This document shows positions 57,461 to 64,000 of a stretch of 64,000 nt of DNA, in pieces (positions within the stretch are counted from its first letter, which is position 1; each line of letters opens with the position of its first letter). Made by a program: the position numbers and the translations under genes. The notes beneath the pieces are model-generated. The model did not search any database. It was not told where the DNA came from and saw only the letters and a program-made list of their open reading frames with translations. This stretch comes from Actinoplanes utahensis (GTDB lineage Bacteria > Actinomycetota > Actinomycetes > Mycobacteriales > Micromonosporaceae): assembly GCF_016862455.1 (NCBI RefSeq), contig NZ_BOMZ01000078.1, positions 100,663 through 164,662 of the forward strand, read 5' to 3'.

Positions 57461-58852
57461 TCAGTCGACGCAGAACTCGTTGCCCTCGATGTCCTGCATC
57501 GGGATGCACGACTCGTTCACGCCGTCGGCGTACAGCACCTGCACGCGTTTCGCGCCGAGCGCCTCGAGGCGTTCCGCTTCGGCCAGCAGCGCGGCCAGCC
57601 GCTCGTCGCCGACGAGACCGGTGCCCACCCGTACGTCCAGATGCACCCGGTTCTTCGCGACCCGGCCCTCGGGCACCTTCTGGAAGTAGAGCCGCGGCCC
57701 CTCCCCGGACGGGTCCACGCAGGCCGCCCACGTGCCCTGGTTCTCGGCCGGCTGCTTGACATAGCCCAGGACCTCGGCCCAGAAACGGGCGACCCGGTCG
57801 GGGTCCGCGCAGTCGAAGGTCACCTGGAACCTCCTGATCGACGCCATGCCGTCACCCTGACCACGTGCGGCGCCGTAGGCCGCGAGGGCGTGGAAGGCGG
57901 CCTTCGGCGTCCATGAGCCGTCCGGCAGCACCCGCACGATGCCGCGCGCGGCCAGGTCGAAGTCGCGGTCCGGGTCGTCGGTGGTGGGCAGGTGCCGGTT
58001 GGCGAACGTGTAGACGAACGCCGCCTCCACCCCGCCCGCCTCGTAGTCGCGCAGCAGATCCACCAGGTAGCGGGCCTGCTCCTGCTCGTCGCGTTCCAGA
58101 CCGGCGGTGAGGGTCGCGGCGCGGCCGTGGTCGTCGAACGTCACCGGCTCCCGGCCGCCGGCGACGTCGGCCGCGCCGCGGAAGGTGCAGCAGCCGAACT
58201 CGGTCGCCGCGTACGGCTTGCCCTGCGCGACCGCCGCCGCCAGGCTCTGCGGGAAGGTCGCCGCGTTGCTCGCGTCCCGGTATCCGGCGTCGCTGGCGAT
58301 GATGTCGAACAGCGACCAGTCCACGTCCTCGAAGGGCAGCGACGCGTACCCGATCGGCCCGCCGAACCGCTTGCGCACCTCGGGCGCCACGTCGGCGAAG
58401 AACGCGCGCACCGCCGCCCGCGCGGCCGTGAAGGTCTCCCTGATCCGTAGCGGATCGCTGATCGCCGCCAGCCTCTCGGTCAGGTCGCGGCCGGGCAGGA
58501 ACCCGTCGGTGAACAGAGAGATCTCCGACCCGGCGAGGTAGACGACCGAGGCTCCGGAACGCCGCAGCCGCTCGGCCCGCTCGGCGCCGTCGAGCAGGAA
58601 GCTCCGGAGCCGATCCTGGTCGAGCTCGTTGGTGAACGGGCAATACCAGACTTCGAGGCCCTCCTCGGCGGCGATGCGGGCGGCCGTCTCGAGCCGGTCC
58701 TGGACGCCGCCGCTGATCCGCACCGCGTCGCAGTGCAGTTCCTGCCGGATGACGCGCAGGTCGCGCCGCACGGTCTCCGGATCGAACGGCTCGTGGGTGG
58801 TCGATCCGGCGCTGACGAAGCCGGTGTCGTAGTTCATGCCGAAGACGCGCAT
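57461..58852 (-). CDS. fusion of a TIM-barrel glycoside-hydrolase-like and a VOC domain
   Basis: A 463-residue two-domain protein. Residues 1-325 resemble a GH-like TIM barrel (FGMNYDTGFVSAGSTTHEPF, ELHCDAVRISGGVQDRLETA, KPYAATEFGCCTFRGAADVA with the Glu, AGGVEAAFVYTFANRHLPTT). Residues 340-463 are a complete VOC domain starting ASIRRFQVTFDCADPDRVAR, then FWAEVLGYVKQPAEN and ending IEGNEFCVD. The second part begins at a methionine that would start a free-standing VOC protein. ATG at 58852 follows GAGAGGGG. Divergent from the TetR gene, whose operator overlaps the promoter. Confidence 0.8.
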   Translation of the reverse strand: MRVFGMNYDTGFVSAGSTTHEPFDPETVRRDLRVIRQELHCDAVRISGGVQDRLETAARIAAEEGLEVWYCPFTNELDQDRLRSFLLDGAERAERLRRSGASVVYLAGSEISLFTDGFLPGRDLTERLAAISDPLRIRETFTAARAAVRAFFADVAPEVRKRFGGPIGYASLPFEDVDWSLFDIIASDAGYRDASNAATFPQSLAAAVAQGKPYAATEFGCCTFRGAADVAGGREPVTFDDHGRAATLTAGLERDEQEQARYLVDLLRDYEAGGVEAAFVYTFANRHLPTTDDPDRDFDLAARGIVRVLPDGSWTPKAAFHALAAYGAARGQGDGMASIRRFQVTFDCADPDRVARFWAEVLGYVKQPAENQGTWAACVDPSGEGPRLYFQKVPEGRVAKNRVHLDVRVGTGLVGDERLAALLAEAERLEALGAKRVQVLYADGVNESCIPMQDIEGNEFCVD

Positions 58853-58872
58853 CAACGAAACCCCTCTCTTAA

Positions 58873-58887
58873 GGTACGGCGTGTACC
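58873..58887. promoter_or_regulatory. probable TetR operator
   Basis: GGTAC-GGCGT-GTACC between the divergent fusion gene and the TetR gene (ten bases before its GTG). Short but symmetric and well placed for autoregulation. Confidence 0.55.
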
Positions 58888-58896
58888 CTATGAGAC

Positions 58897-59481
58897 GTGA
58901 CGACGAGGCGCCGTGGCAAGGACCTGGAGGACGCGATCCTGTCGGCGGCCGCCGAGGAGCTGCGCGAGTCCGGATATCCGGGGATGACCATGGACCGGGT
59001 CGCCGCCCGTGCCGGCACGAACAAGAACGCCATCTACCGCCGCTGGCCGCACCGGGCCGCCCTGGGCATCGCGGCCTACCGGCATCTCGCCGACGCCGCG
59101 ATGCCCGACCCGGACACCGGCACCCTGCGCGGCGACGCCCTGGAGATGCTGCGGCGGGCCAACGAGACCTGGTCGTCGCCGTTCGGCGCGATCCTGCGCG
59201 GCCTGCTCGCCGCCGCGGCCGACGACCCGGAGCTGCTCACCCTGATGCGGGAGCGGTCCGGCGCGGACACCATGGACCGCGCCTGGCTGGCCATGATCCA
59301 GCGGGCGGTGGCGCGGGGCGAGGCGCCGGGGGAGGCCGCGCACCCGCGGGTCGCGGCCACCCCGATGACGCTGCTGCGCGGGGAGTACGCGACCCGCGGC
59401 ATCCCGTCGGTTCCGGACGAGATCCTGGTCGAGATCGTCGACGAGGTCTTCCTGCCGCTGGTCCGCGGCCGGGCGGGTTAG
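58897..59481 (+). CDS. TetR-family regulator
   Basis: A 194-residue TetR/AcrR protein. The HTH reads LEDAILSAAAEELRESGYPG, MTMDRVAARAGTNKNAIYRR and WPHRAALGIAAYRHL. The rest is helical with LRGLLAAAADDPELLTLMRE. It starts at GTG 58897. It is divergent from the TIM-barrel/VOC fusion, its likely target. Its stop overlaps the stop of the convergent GH9 gene by four bases, so terminators are not separate here. Confidence 0.93.
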   Translation: MTTRRRGKDLEDAILSAAAEELRESGYPGMTMDRVAARAGTNKNAIYRRWPHRAALGIAAYRHLADAAMPDPDTGTLRGDALEMLRRANETWSSPFGAILRGLLAAAADDPELLTLMRERSGADTMDRAWLAMIQRAVARGEAPGEAAHPRVAATPMTLLRGEYATRGIPSVPDEILVEIVDEVFLPLVRGRAG

Positions 59482-61772
59482 CCGGCGGCGCAGGCCGTGC
59501 CGTTGAGGGTGAAGGTGGACGGCGCCGGGTTGGCGCCGGTGTGCGTGCCGTTGAAGCCGAAGCTGACCGTCGCGCCCGCGGGCAGGCCCGGGTTCCAGGC
59601 GGCGTTCCGTGCCGTCACCTGGCTGCCCGACTGGCTGACCTCGGCGGACCAGGCTTGCGACACCTTCTGACCGGCCGCGTACGGGAACGTCAGCGTCCAC
59701 CCGCTCGCCGCCACCGGCCCGTTCGTGACCGTCACGGTCGCGGTGAATCCGGAACCCCAGTCGCTGGTGGTGTACGCGACCCGGCACCCGGCCGGCGGCG
59801 GCGGGGTCACCGACACCGACGGGGACGGCGACGGCGAGTCGGACGGCGACGGCGACGGCGAGGGTGACGTGCCGTCCGGCACCGCGCCCCACACCAGCGT
59901 GGTCCCGTCGAACAGCGGCACGCGGGCGTTCGGCCCGGCCGCCGCCTGGTAGGACGGGTCGTTCGCCGGGTTCCACACACCACCCTCTCCGACACCGATC
60001 TTGAGCTGGACCTCCATCCGGTGCGCCGACTGCCCGGCCGGGGCGATGGTGTGGCCGGAGCAGTCCACCTCGACGTACCAGACGTCGCCGGAGTGCTGCC
60101 GCGCCGACGTGGGCCCGGGGCAGCCCTGCGTGTACGGCGAACCGACCTGCACCGGTGTGGCGTCGTCGCGGGTGAAGTAGTACCGGAACCTCCCGGCGGT
60201 CAGCGCGCGGGCCGGGAACGCGGACTTGTTGTAGACGACCACCTTCACCCCGGTCGACCGGGTCTCGTTCTGCATGACCGTCGTCTCGACCGACAGCTCC
60301 GGGATGTCCGGCTTCTCCGCCACCGGGAAGCCGGCCTGCGGCGCCCCGCCGTACTCGCCGTACAGCCGGGCCAGCGCCGACGTGAACCCGGCGTTGTAGT
60401 CGGTGGCCACCTCGTTCATCACGTAGTCGCCACGGCTGTCGCTGTACTTGTCGTCCGGCGCCGACGGGCCGCCGACGAGCGCGCCGTACAGCACGTGCCG
60501 GGTCTCGGCCGGCACCTGCTGGCTGTCCCACCAGGAGCCGTGGGCCGTACGGTGGTGGGGGTTCTTCGGCGAGTCCGCGCCGAACCCGATCACGTAGCTG
60601 GCGTTGCGCGGGTTGTCGCCGAGGGCGTAGTCGATCTGCCGGACCGCGAAGTCGTGGTAACGCTGCTTCCGGGTGGCGTCGCTGAGATGGTCGCTGTGCA
60701 CCAGGGCGACGAACGCGGTGTTGGCGGCGTACCGCAGCGCGCCCCACGAGTCGACGACCACCATGCCGCCCGGCGAGGTGCGCACCTTCTCGCCGGCGAC
60801 GCCGACGGTGAACCAGTCCAGCCACCGGTTCGCGTCGTCGAGGTACTTCTGCTTGCCGGTCAGCCGGGCCAGCAGCACGTAGTTGCCGTACTGCTTGTTG
60901 TCCCAGGAGATCGTCCACTTGTACATCTTGGTGCTGGTCTGGTTCTCGTTGCCCTGCGCGTCGTAGCCCGCCTCGGCCTTCGCCAGATAGGCGGCGTCAC
61001 CGGTGGCCCGGTGCAGCCAGATCGCCCCCCACACCAGCTCGTCGGCGTACCCGCTCCACGACCGGTAGAACGACGTCGCGTCGGTGATGCACTCGTGATA
61101 GTTGCGGCGCACCCGGTCGGCGAACGAGTAGAGCTGCTCGGCGTGGCCGACCAGCTCGTCCGCGTACGCCGGGTCGGTCGGGCGGAAGACCAGAGAGCTC
61201 GCGGCCATCGCGGCGGCGGTCTCCGCGGCGAGTTCGCTTCCCCCGCAGGTGGCATCGATCTTGTACGCCGGGCGCGCCATCGGCATCACCTCGGCCGGCC
61301 CCCACCACTTGTGGTCGTCGTCGCCCTTGCCGACCTGCCCGTACAGCACGTCTGGCGCCGGGTGCGCCTTGATGAAGTAGTCGTTGGGTACCCGCAGGTT
61401 GTCGAGCAGGTGGGTCAACTGCCCGGAGTCCGCGTACGCCTGCCGGTTCTCCACCGCGCCCCACGCCAGCATCGTGGTGGTGAACGCCATCGGCAGGCCG
61501 AACTTGACGTGGTCGCCGGCGTCGTACCAGCCGCCGGTCAGGTCGAGACCCACGTCCGCGCCGTCGGTCATCGCCGAGTCGCCGCGCCAGGAGACCCGGT
61601 TCCAGTCCGGCTTCTTCCCGGACACCTGGGCCTCGTAGAACAGCAGCGACTTCTGCAGCGCCGCACCGTAACCGCGGTCCGGCGCGGCGGCCGCCCCGGA
61701 CGATGCGGCGACCCCGAGCAGGCCGGCCCCCAGCAGGGCGGCCGTCACGGCACCGGCGAACTTCTTCAACAT
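59478..61772 (-). CDS. secreted GH9 cellulase with CBM3 and CBM2
   Basis: A 764-residue cellulase. Signal peptide LKKFAGAVTAALLGAGLLGV to about residue 31. GH9 (residues 35-475) has GGWYDAGDHVKFGLPMAFTT (the catalytic Asp pair near residue 86), PHHRTAHGSWWDS (His) and NEVATDYNAGFTSALARLYG (catalytic Glu about residue 453). A CBM3c-like module follows (residues 490-620), then a Ser-Pro linker (about 627-660) and a C-terminal CBM2 with CRVAYTTSDWGSGFTATVTV and the closing Cys. GH9-CBM3c enzymes are processive endocellulases. ATG at 61772 follows GAGGTGG. A CebR box upstream predicts cellobiose control. Confidence 0.96.
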   Translation of the reverse strand: MLKKFAGAVTAALLGAGLLGVAASSGAAAAPDRGYGAALQKSLLFYEAQVSGKKPDWNRVSWRGDSAMTDGADVGLDLTGGWYDAGDHVKFGLPMAFTTTMLAWGAVENRQAYADSGQLTHLLDNLRVPNDYFIKAHPAPDVLYGQVGKGDDDHKWWGPAEVMPMARPAYKIDATCGGSELAAETAAAMAASSLVFRPTDPAYADELVGHAEQLYSFADRVRRNYHECITDATSFYRSWSGYADELVWGAIWLHRATGDAAYLAKAEAGYDAQGNENQTSTKMYKWTISWDNKQYGNYVLLARLTGKQKYLDDANRWLDWFTVGVAGEKVRTSPGGMVVVDSWGALRYAANTAFVALVHSDHLSDATRKQRYHDFAVRQIDYALGDNPRNASYVIGFGADSPKNPHHRTAHGSWWDSQQVPAETRHVLYGALVGGPSAPDDKYSDSRGDYVMNEVATDYNAGFTSALARLYGEYGGAPQAGFPVAEKPDIPELSVETTVMQNETRSTGVKVVVYNKSAFPARALTAGRFRYYFTRDDATPVQVGSPYTQGCPGPTSARQHSGDVWYVEVDCSGHTIAPAGQSAHRMEVQLKIGVGEGGVWNPANDPSYQAAAGPNARVPLFDGTTLVWGAVPDGTSPSPSPSPSDSPSPSPSVSVTPPPPAGCRVAYTTSDWGSGFTATVTVTNGPVAASGWTLTFPYAAGQKVSQAWSAEVSQSGSQVTARNAAWNPGLPAGATVSFGFNGTHTGANPAPSTFTLNGTACAAG

Positions 61773-61810
61773 GGCGACCACCTCGTGAGACAGTGACCGT
61801 CATCGTTGCA

Positions 61811-61824
61811 TGGGAGCGCTCCCA
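61811..61824 (-). promoter_or_regulatory. CebR operator
   Basis: TGGGAGCGCTCCCA, a perfect 14-base palindrome identical to the CebR box of streptomycetes. It lies 39 bases before the cellulase start and between the two minus-strand genes. Confidence 0.9.
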
Positions 61825-61826
61825 GT

Positions 61827-62447
61827 TCAATGGTGTTGCGGACGTGTTACTTCCACGGTGGTGGTGATCCGGACGAGGGCGGGGGAGCGGGGCGCCGAAC
61901 CGAACCCGAACCGCACCGGCGGATGCACGTCGGCGAGCGGGCCCAGGTCCAGCCCGTCCAGGGTGGCGGCGGCGGTGGTGATCACGTGCAGGTCCTGGAC
62001 GGCGTACCACTCGCGCCTGCCGTTGCCGGCGCTGCCGTACGTGCGGACGCCGCGCAGCAGACGGGCCGGCCGGTCGATCAGCCGCACCCACCACAGCCGC
62101 CGAGCCAGCGTCGGCGGGACCGCTCTCAGCAGCCGGCCGAGCAGGCCGCGGCCGCCGGTGGTGAACCGCAGTGTGAGCGGCCCGGCGGTCACCGTCCACG
62201 CCGACGCCGTGCGTTCCACGGTGACGGGCTCCACCCGTACCTCGTCGAAGGTGTAGGTCTTCGCGACGAAGTCGGCGAGCTCGGCGGTCTCGGCCAGCAG
62301 CAGCCGATGGCCGTCCGGAAGCTCCACCATCACGTCGGTGACCGGCCCCAGCGGGGAGCGGGGCCAGTGACCGACGACGAGACGGGTGCCGCCCGCCGTG
62401 CCGAGCCCGGCGATCCACCCGTCGAAACGCAGACGCACATGATCCAT
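61827..62447 (-). CDS. hypothetical protein
   Basis: A 206-residue protein of unknown family. Beta-rich first half: MDHVRLRFDGWIAGLGTAGG, TDVMVELPDGHRLLLAETAE, FVAKTYTFDEVRVEPVTVER, then TAGPLTLRFTTGGRGLLGRL. In the second half is LARRLWWVRLIDRPARLLRG, and the end is RITTTVEVTRPQHH. No signal peptide or recognised motif. ATG at 62447. It ends two bases before the CebR box, so the operator is in the shared gap and the gene upstream is probably not controlled by it. Divergent from the SRPBCC gene. Confidence 0.7.
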   Translation of the reverse strand: MDHVRLRFDGWIAGLGTAGGTRLVVGHWPRSPLGPVTDVMVELPDGHRLLLAETAELADFVAKTYTFDEVRVEPVTVERTASAWTVTAGPLTLRFTTGGRGLLGRLLRAVPPTLARRLWWVRLIDRPARLLRGVRTYGSAGNGRREWYAVQDLHVITTAAATLDGLDLGPLADVHPPVRFGFGSAPRSPALVRITTTVEVTRPQHH

Positions 62448-62499
62448 TCCGGTGTCATACCCGGGAGTCGGCGCCGGTCCACCTGGGTACCGTGACGGC

Positions 62500-62958
62500 A
62501 TGGCCCGGTTCACCGTCACCCGCGATCTGCGCGCAAGCGCCACCGACACCTGGAACATGCTCGTCGACTGGCCGCGGCACGGTGACTGGGTGCCGCTGAC
62601 CACGGTGCGCGTGCTCGGCGGCCGGCCGGACGGGGTCGGCGCCCGGTTCGTCGCCCGCACCGGGCTGGGACCGCTGGGGTTCGACGATCCGATGGAGATC
62701 GTCGTGTGGGAGCCGCCGTCCGGTGACCGGCCCGGCCGGTGCGAGATCACCAAGCACGGGCGGGTGGTGCACGGGCGCGCCTGGTTCTCGGTGGCCGCGC
62801 TGCCGGGCGGCCGGAGCCGGGTGACGTGGGTCGAGGACGTGACGGTGTCCCCCCGCCGGATCACCCGGTTTCTCGGGCCGGTGGTGACGCTGATCGGGCG
62901 GGCCGGGTTCACGGCCACCCTGCGCGGGCTGGCCCGCGACCTGGAGCGGGCGGCCTGA
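62500..62958 (+). CDS. SRPBCC family protein
   Basis: A 152-residue START/SRPBCC protein: FTVTRDLRASATDTWNMLVD, WPRHGDWVPLTTVRVLGGRP, GVGARFVARTGLGPLGFDDP and the helical end FLGPVVTLIGRAGFTATLRG. ATG at 62500. It is of the polyketide cyclase/lipid-binding type; ligand unknown. Its stop codon lies within the terminator stem shared with the convergent quinone oxidoreductase. Confidence 0.88.
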   Translation: MARFTVTRDLRASATDTWNMLVDWPRHGDWVPLTTVRVLGGRPDGVGARFVARTGLGPLGFDDPMEIVVWEPPSGDRPGRCEITKHGRVVHGRAWFSVAALPGGRSRVTWVEDVTVSPRRITRFLGPVVTLIGRAGFTATLRGLARDLERAA

Positions 62959-63000
62959 TCACGCCTCGCCCGCGACGTCGAGAGGGCGAGGCGTGATCAG
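62955..63000. terminator. bidirectional terminator that contains both stop codons
   Basis: Seventeen-base perfect arms CTGATCACGCCTCGCCC (62955-62971) and its complement (62984-63000) around a 12-base loop. The TGA of each convergent gene lies inside its own proximal arm. Confidence 0.85.
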
Positions 63001-63932
63001 GCGCCGGTGATGAGCACGATCTTGCCGGTGGCCCGGCCGGTCTCGCTCAGCTCGTGCGCCTTCGTGGCGTCGGCGAGGGGGAACTCCGCCTCGACCAGCA
63101 CCCGCAGCCGGCCGGCCCGCACCAGGTCGGCCAGCGCGAGCAGGCCGGACCGGTCCGGTTCGACGAGCAGGAACCCGGCCCGCACCCCCAGCTCCTCGGC
63201 CTGCGGCGCCAGCCGTTGCTCGGCCGGGGAGTTGATCGACACCAGAACGCCGCCCCGGCGCAGGGTGCGCAGACTGCGCGGCCCGTTCTCGCCACCGATC
63301 GGGTCGAGGACCACGTCGACCGGTTCGATCGCCTCGGCGACGTCCACCGCGGTGTAGTCGATCACCTCGTCCGCGCCCAGGTCGCGCAGCAGGTCGTGCT
63401 TGCCGGCGCGAGCGGTGCCGATCACGTACGCGCCCAGGTTCTTGGCGATCTGCACCGCGAGGTGCCCGACCCCGCCGGCCGCCGCGTGGACGAGGACCCG
63501 CTGGCCGGGCCGCACCCGGGCGCGGTCCACCAGGGCCTGCCAGGCGGTGAGCCCGGCGAGCGGGAGACCCGCCGCGTGTACGTGATCGATGTCGCCGGGT
63601 TTGGCGGCGAAGTGCCGTGACGGCGCCGTCACGTAGTCGGCGTAGGCGCCCGCCTGCCGGGGGAACCACGGCATCCCGAACACCTCGTCACCCGGGCCGA
63701 ACAGGGTCACCCCGGTGCCGACCTCCTCGACGACGCCGGAGACGTCCCAGCCGAGGATGAACGGCGGCTGCCCGAGGAAGCCGCCGAACTGCCGCGATTT
63801 GACGTCCACCGGATTGAGCCCGGCGGCGTGCACCCGCACCAGGATCTCGGTGGGCCCGGGCGACGGCCGGTCCACTGTCGTCGCGGTGAGCACCTCGGGT
63901 CCACCGAGCGTCTCCTGCGTGATCGCGCGCAT
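62997..63932 (-). CDS. zinc-free quinone oxidoreductase (MDR family)
   Basis: A 311-residue medium-chain dehydrogenase/reductase of the quinone oxidoreductase type. The catalytic domain begins MRAITQETLGGPEVLTATTV with HAAGLNPVDVKSRQFGGFLG and PPFILGWDVSGVVEEVGTGV. The cofactor domain has VLVHAAAGGVGHLAVQIAK (NADPH-binding GGVG) and GADEVIDYT. The zinc-ligand Cys/His of true alcohol dehydrogenases are missing. ATG at 63932 follows GAGAGG. It probably reduces quinones or enones using NADPH. Confidence 0.93.
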   Translation of the reverse strand: MRAITQETLGGPEVLTATTVDRPSPGPTEILVRVHAAGLNPVDVKSRQFGGFLGQPPFILGWDVSGVVEEVGTGVTLFGPGDEVFGMPWFPRQAGAYADYVTAPSRHFAAKPGDIDHVHAAGLPLAGLTAWQALVDRARVRPGQRVLVHAAAGGVGHLAVQIAKNLGAYVIGTARAGKHDLLRDLGADEVIDYTAVDVAEAIEPVDVVLDPIGGENGPRSLRTLRRGGVLVSINSPAEQRLAPQAEELGVRAGFLLVEPDRSGLLALADLVRAGRLRVLVEAEFPLADATKAHELSETGRATGKIVLITGA

Positions 63933-63971
63933 CTCGTACGGTCCTCTCGTGATCTCTCCGGCTGGTCGTCA

Positions 63972-64000
63972 GTGCTGTCTCACGCGGGTCGAGACAGCAC
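63972..64000. repeat. palindrome of the GTCTC/GAGAC type, at window end
   Basis: GTGCTGTCTC-ACGCGGGTC-GAGACAGCAC, perfect ten-base arms. It may extend past the window. It shares the TCAGTGC(T)GTCTC / GAGACAGCAC core with the palindrome at 17258. Confidence 0.85.

Noticed and set aside
1..64000. tRNA, rRNA or phage att sites
   Set aside because: I looked for TTCGANNC-type T-loop contexts and paired acceptor stems between genes and found none convincing; a covariance search (tRNAscan-SE) would settle it.

Overview
The window is a strongly GC-rich actinobacterial chromosome segment. Codon third positions are almost all G or C, GTG starts are common, ribosome sites are GGAGG-like, and many genes overlap by ATGA. 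The sequence carries a CebR-type cellulase operator, an HspR-type HAIR box before lon, DosR-like boxes and an ECF42-type sigma factor. Together these suggest a soil actinomycete; Micromonosporaceae (for example Actinoplanes) is my best guess, as inference only. I saw no rRNA, tRNA, CRISPR array, prophage or intact insertion sequence. The content is mostly accessory or metabolic, with clear gene decay.

Layout. 0-4 kb: a tightly overlapping fatty-acyl or sterol-type catabolic operon (two acyl-CoA dehydrogenases, acyl-CoA ligase, SDR). 4-9.3 kb: lipoprotein, FGGY kinase, LysR regulator, MoeA. 9.3-14.5 kb: three minus-strand unknowns, divergent from a large DUF4132 protein. 14.5-20.9 kb: many small unknown genes, including a 36-residue secreted micropeptide, and a hot zone of tandem repeats (16.5-17.8 kb), two of which are in-frame inside genes. 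20.9-25 kb: Asp-box (sialidase-like) protein, a decayed VOC gene, lipoproteins, DUF427. 25-29 kb: aldehyde dehydrogenase, FAD monooxygenase and MFS transporter operon. 29-32.7 kb: PLP amino-acid decarboxylase and a Tat-exported M28 peptidase. 32.7-38.2 kb: FAD oxidoreductase, Lon protease with its HAIR operator, an L,D-transpeptidase-like exported protein, a B3/B4-domain protein.

38.2-40 kb is a compact cNMP-binding / CBS-BON / cNMP-binding cluster with DosR-like boxes, probably a hypoxia or dormancy module. 40-45 kb: BKACE enzyme, methyltransferase, DM13 protein, and an ArsR / membrane coiled-coil / serine-hydrolase operon with paired operators; the hydrolase is cut by an in-frame TGA before its last membrane segments. 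45-50.5 kb: EAL protein, a GH78 remnant, an acetyltransferase, MarR and TetR divergent pairs with clear palindromic operators, and a transposase remnant.

50.6-57.4 kb: ECF42-type sigma factor, with its probable DGPF partner about 3 kb away; two frameshifted genes (an unknown and azlD); azlC; a SnoaL-like gene whose -10 box lies in a palindrome; SGNH hydrolase. 57.4-64 kb: a TIM-barrel/VOC fusion divergent from a TetR gene, a GH9-CBM3-CBM2 cellulase under a perfect CebR box, SRPBCC and quinone-oxidoreductase genes sharing a terminator that contains both stop codons. Three related palindromes (17.26, 46.68 and 63.97 kb) look like a dispersed family.
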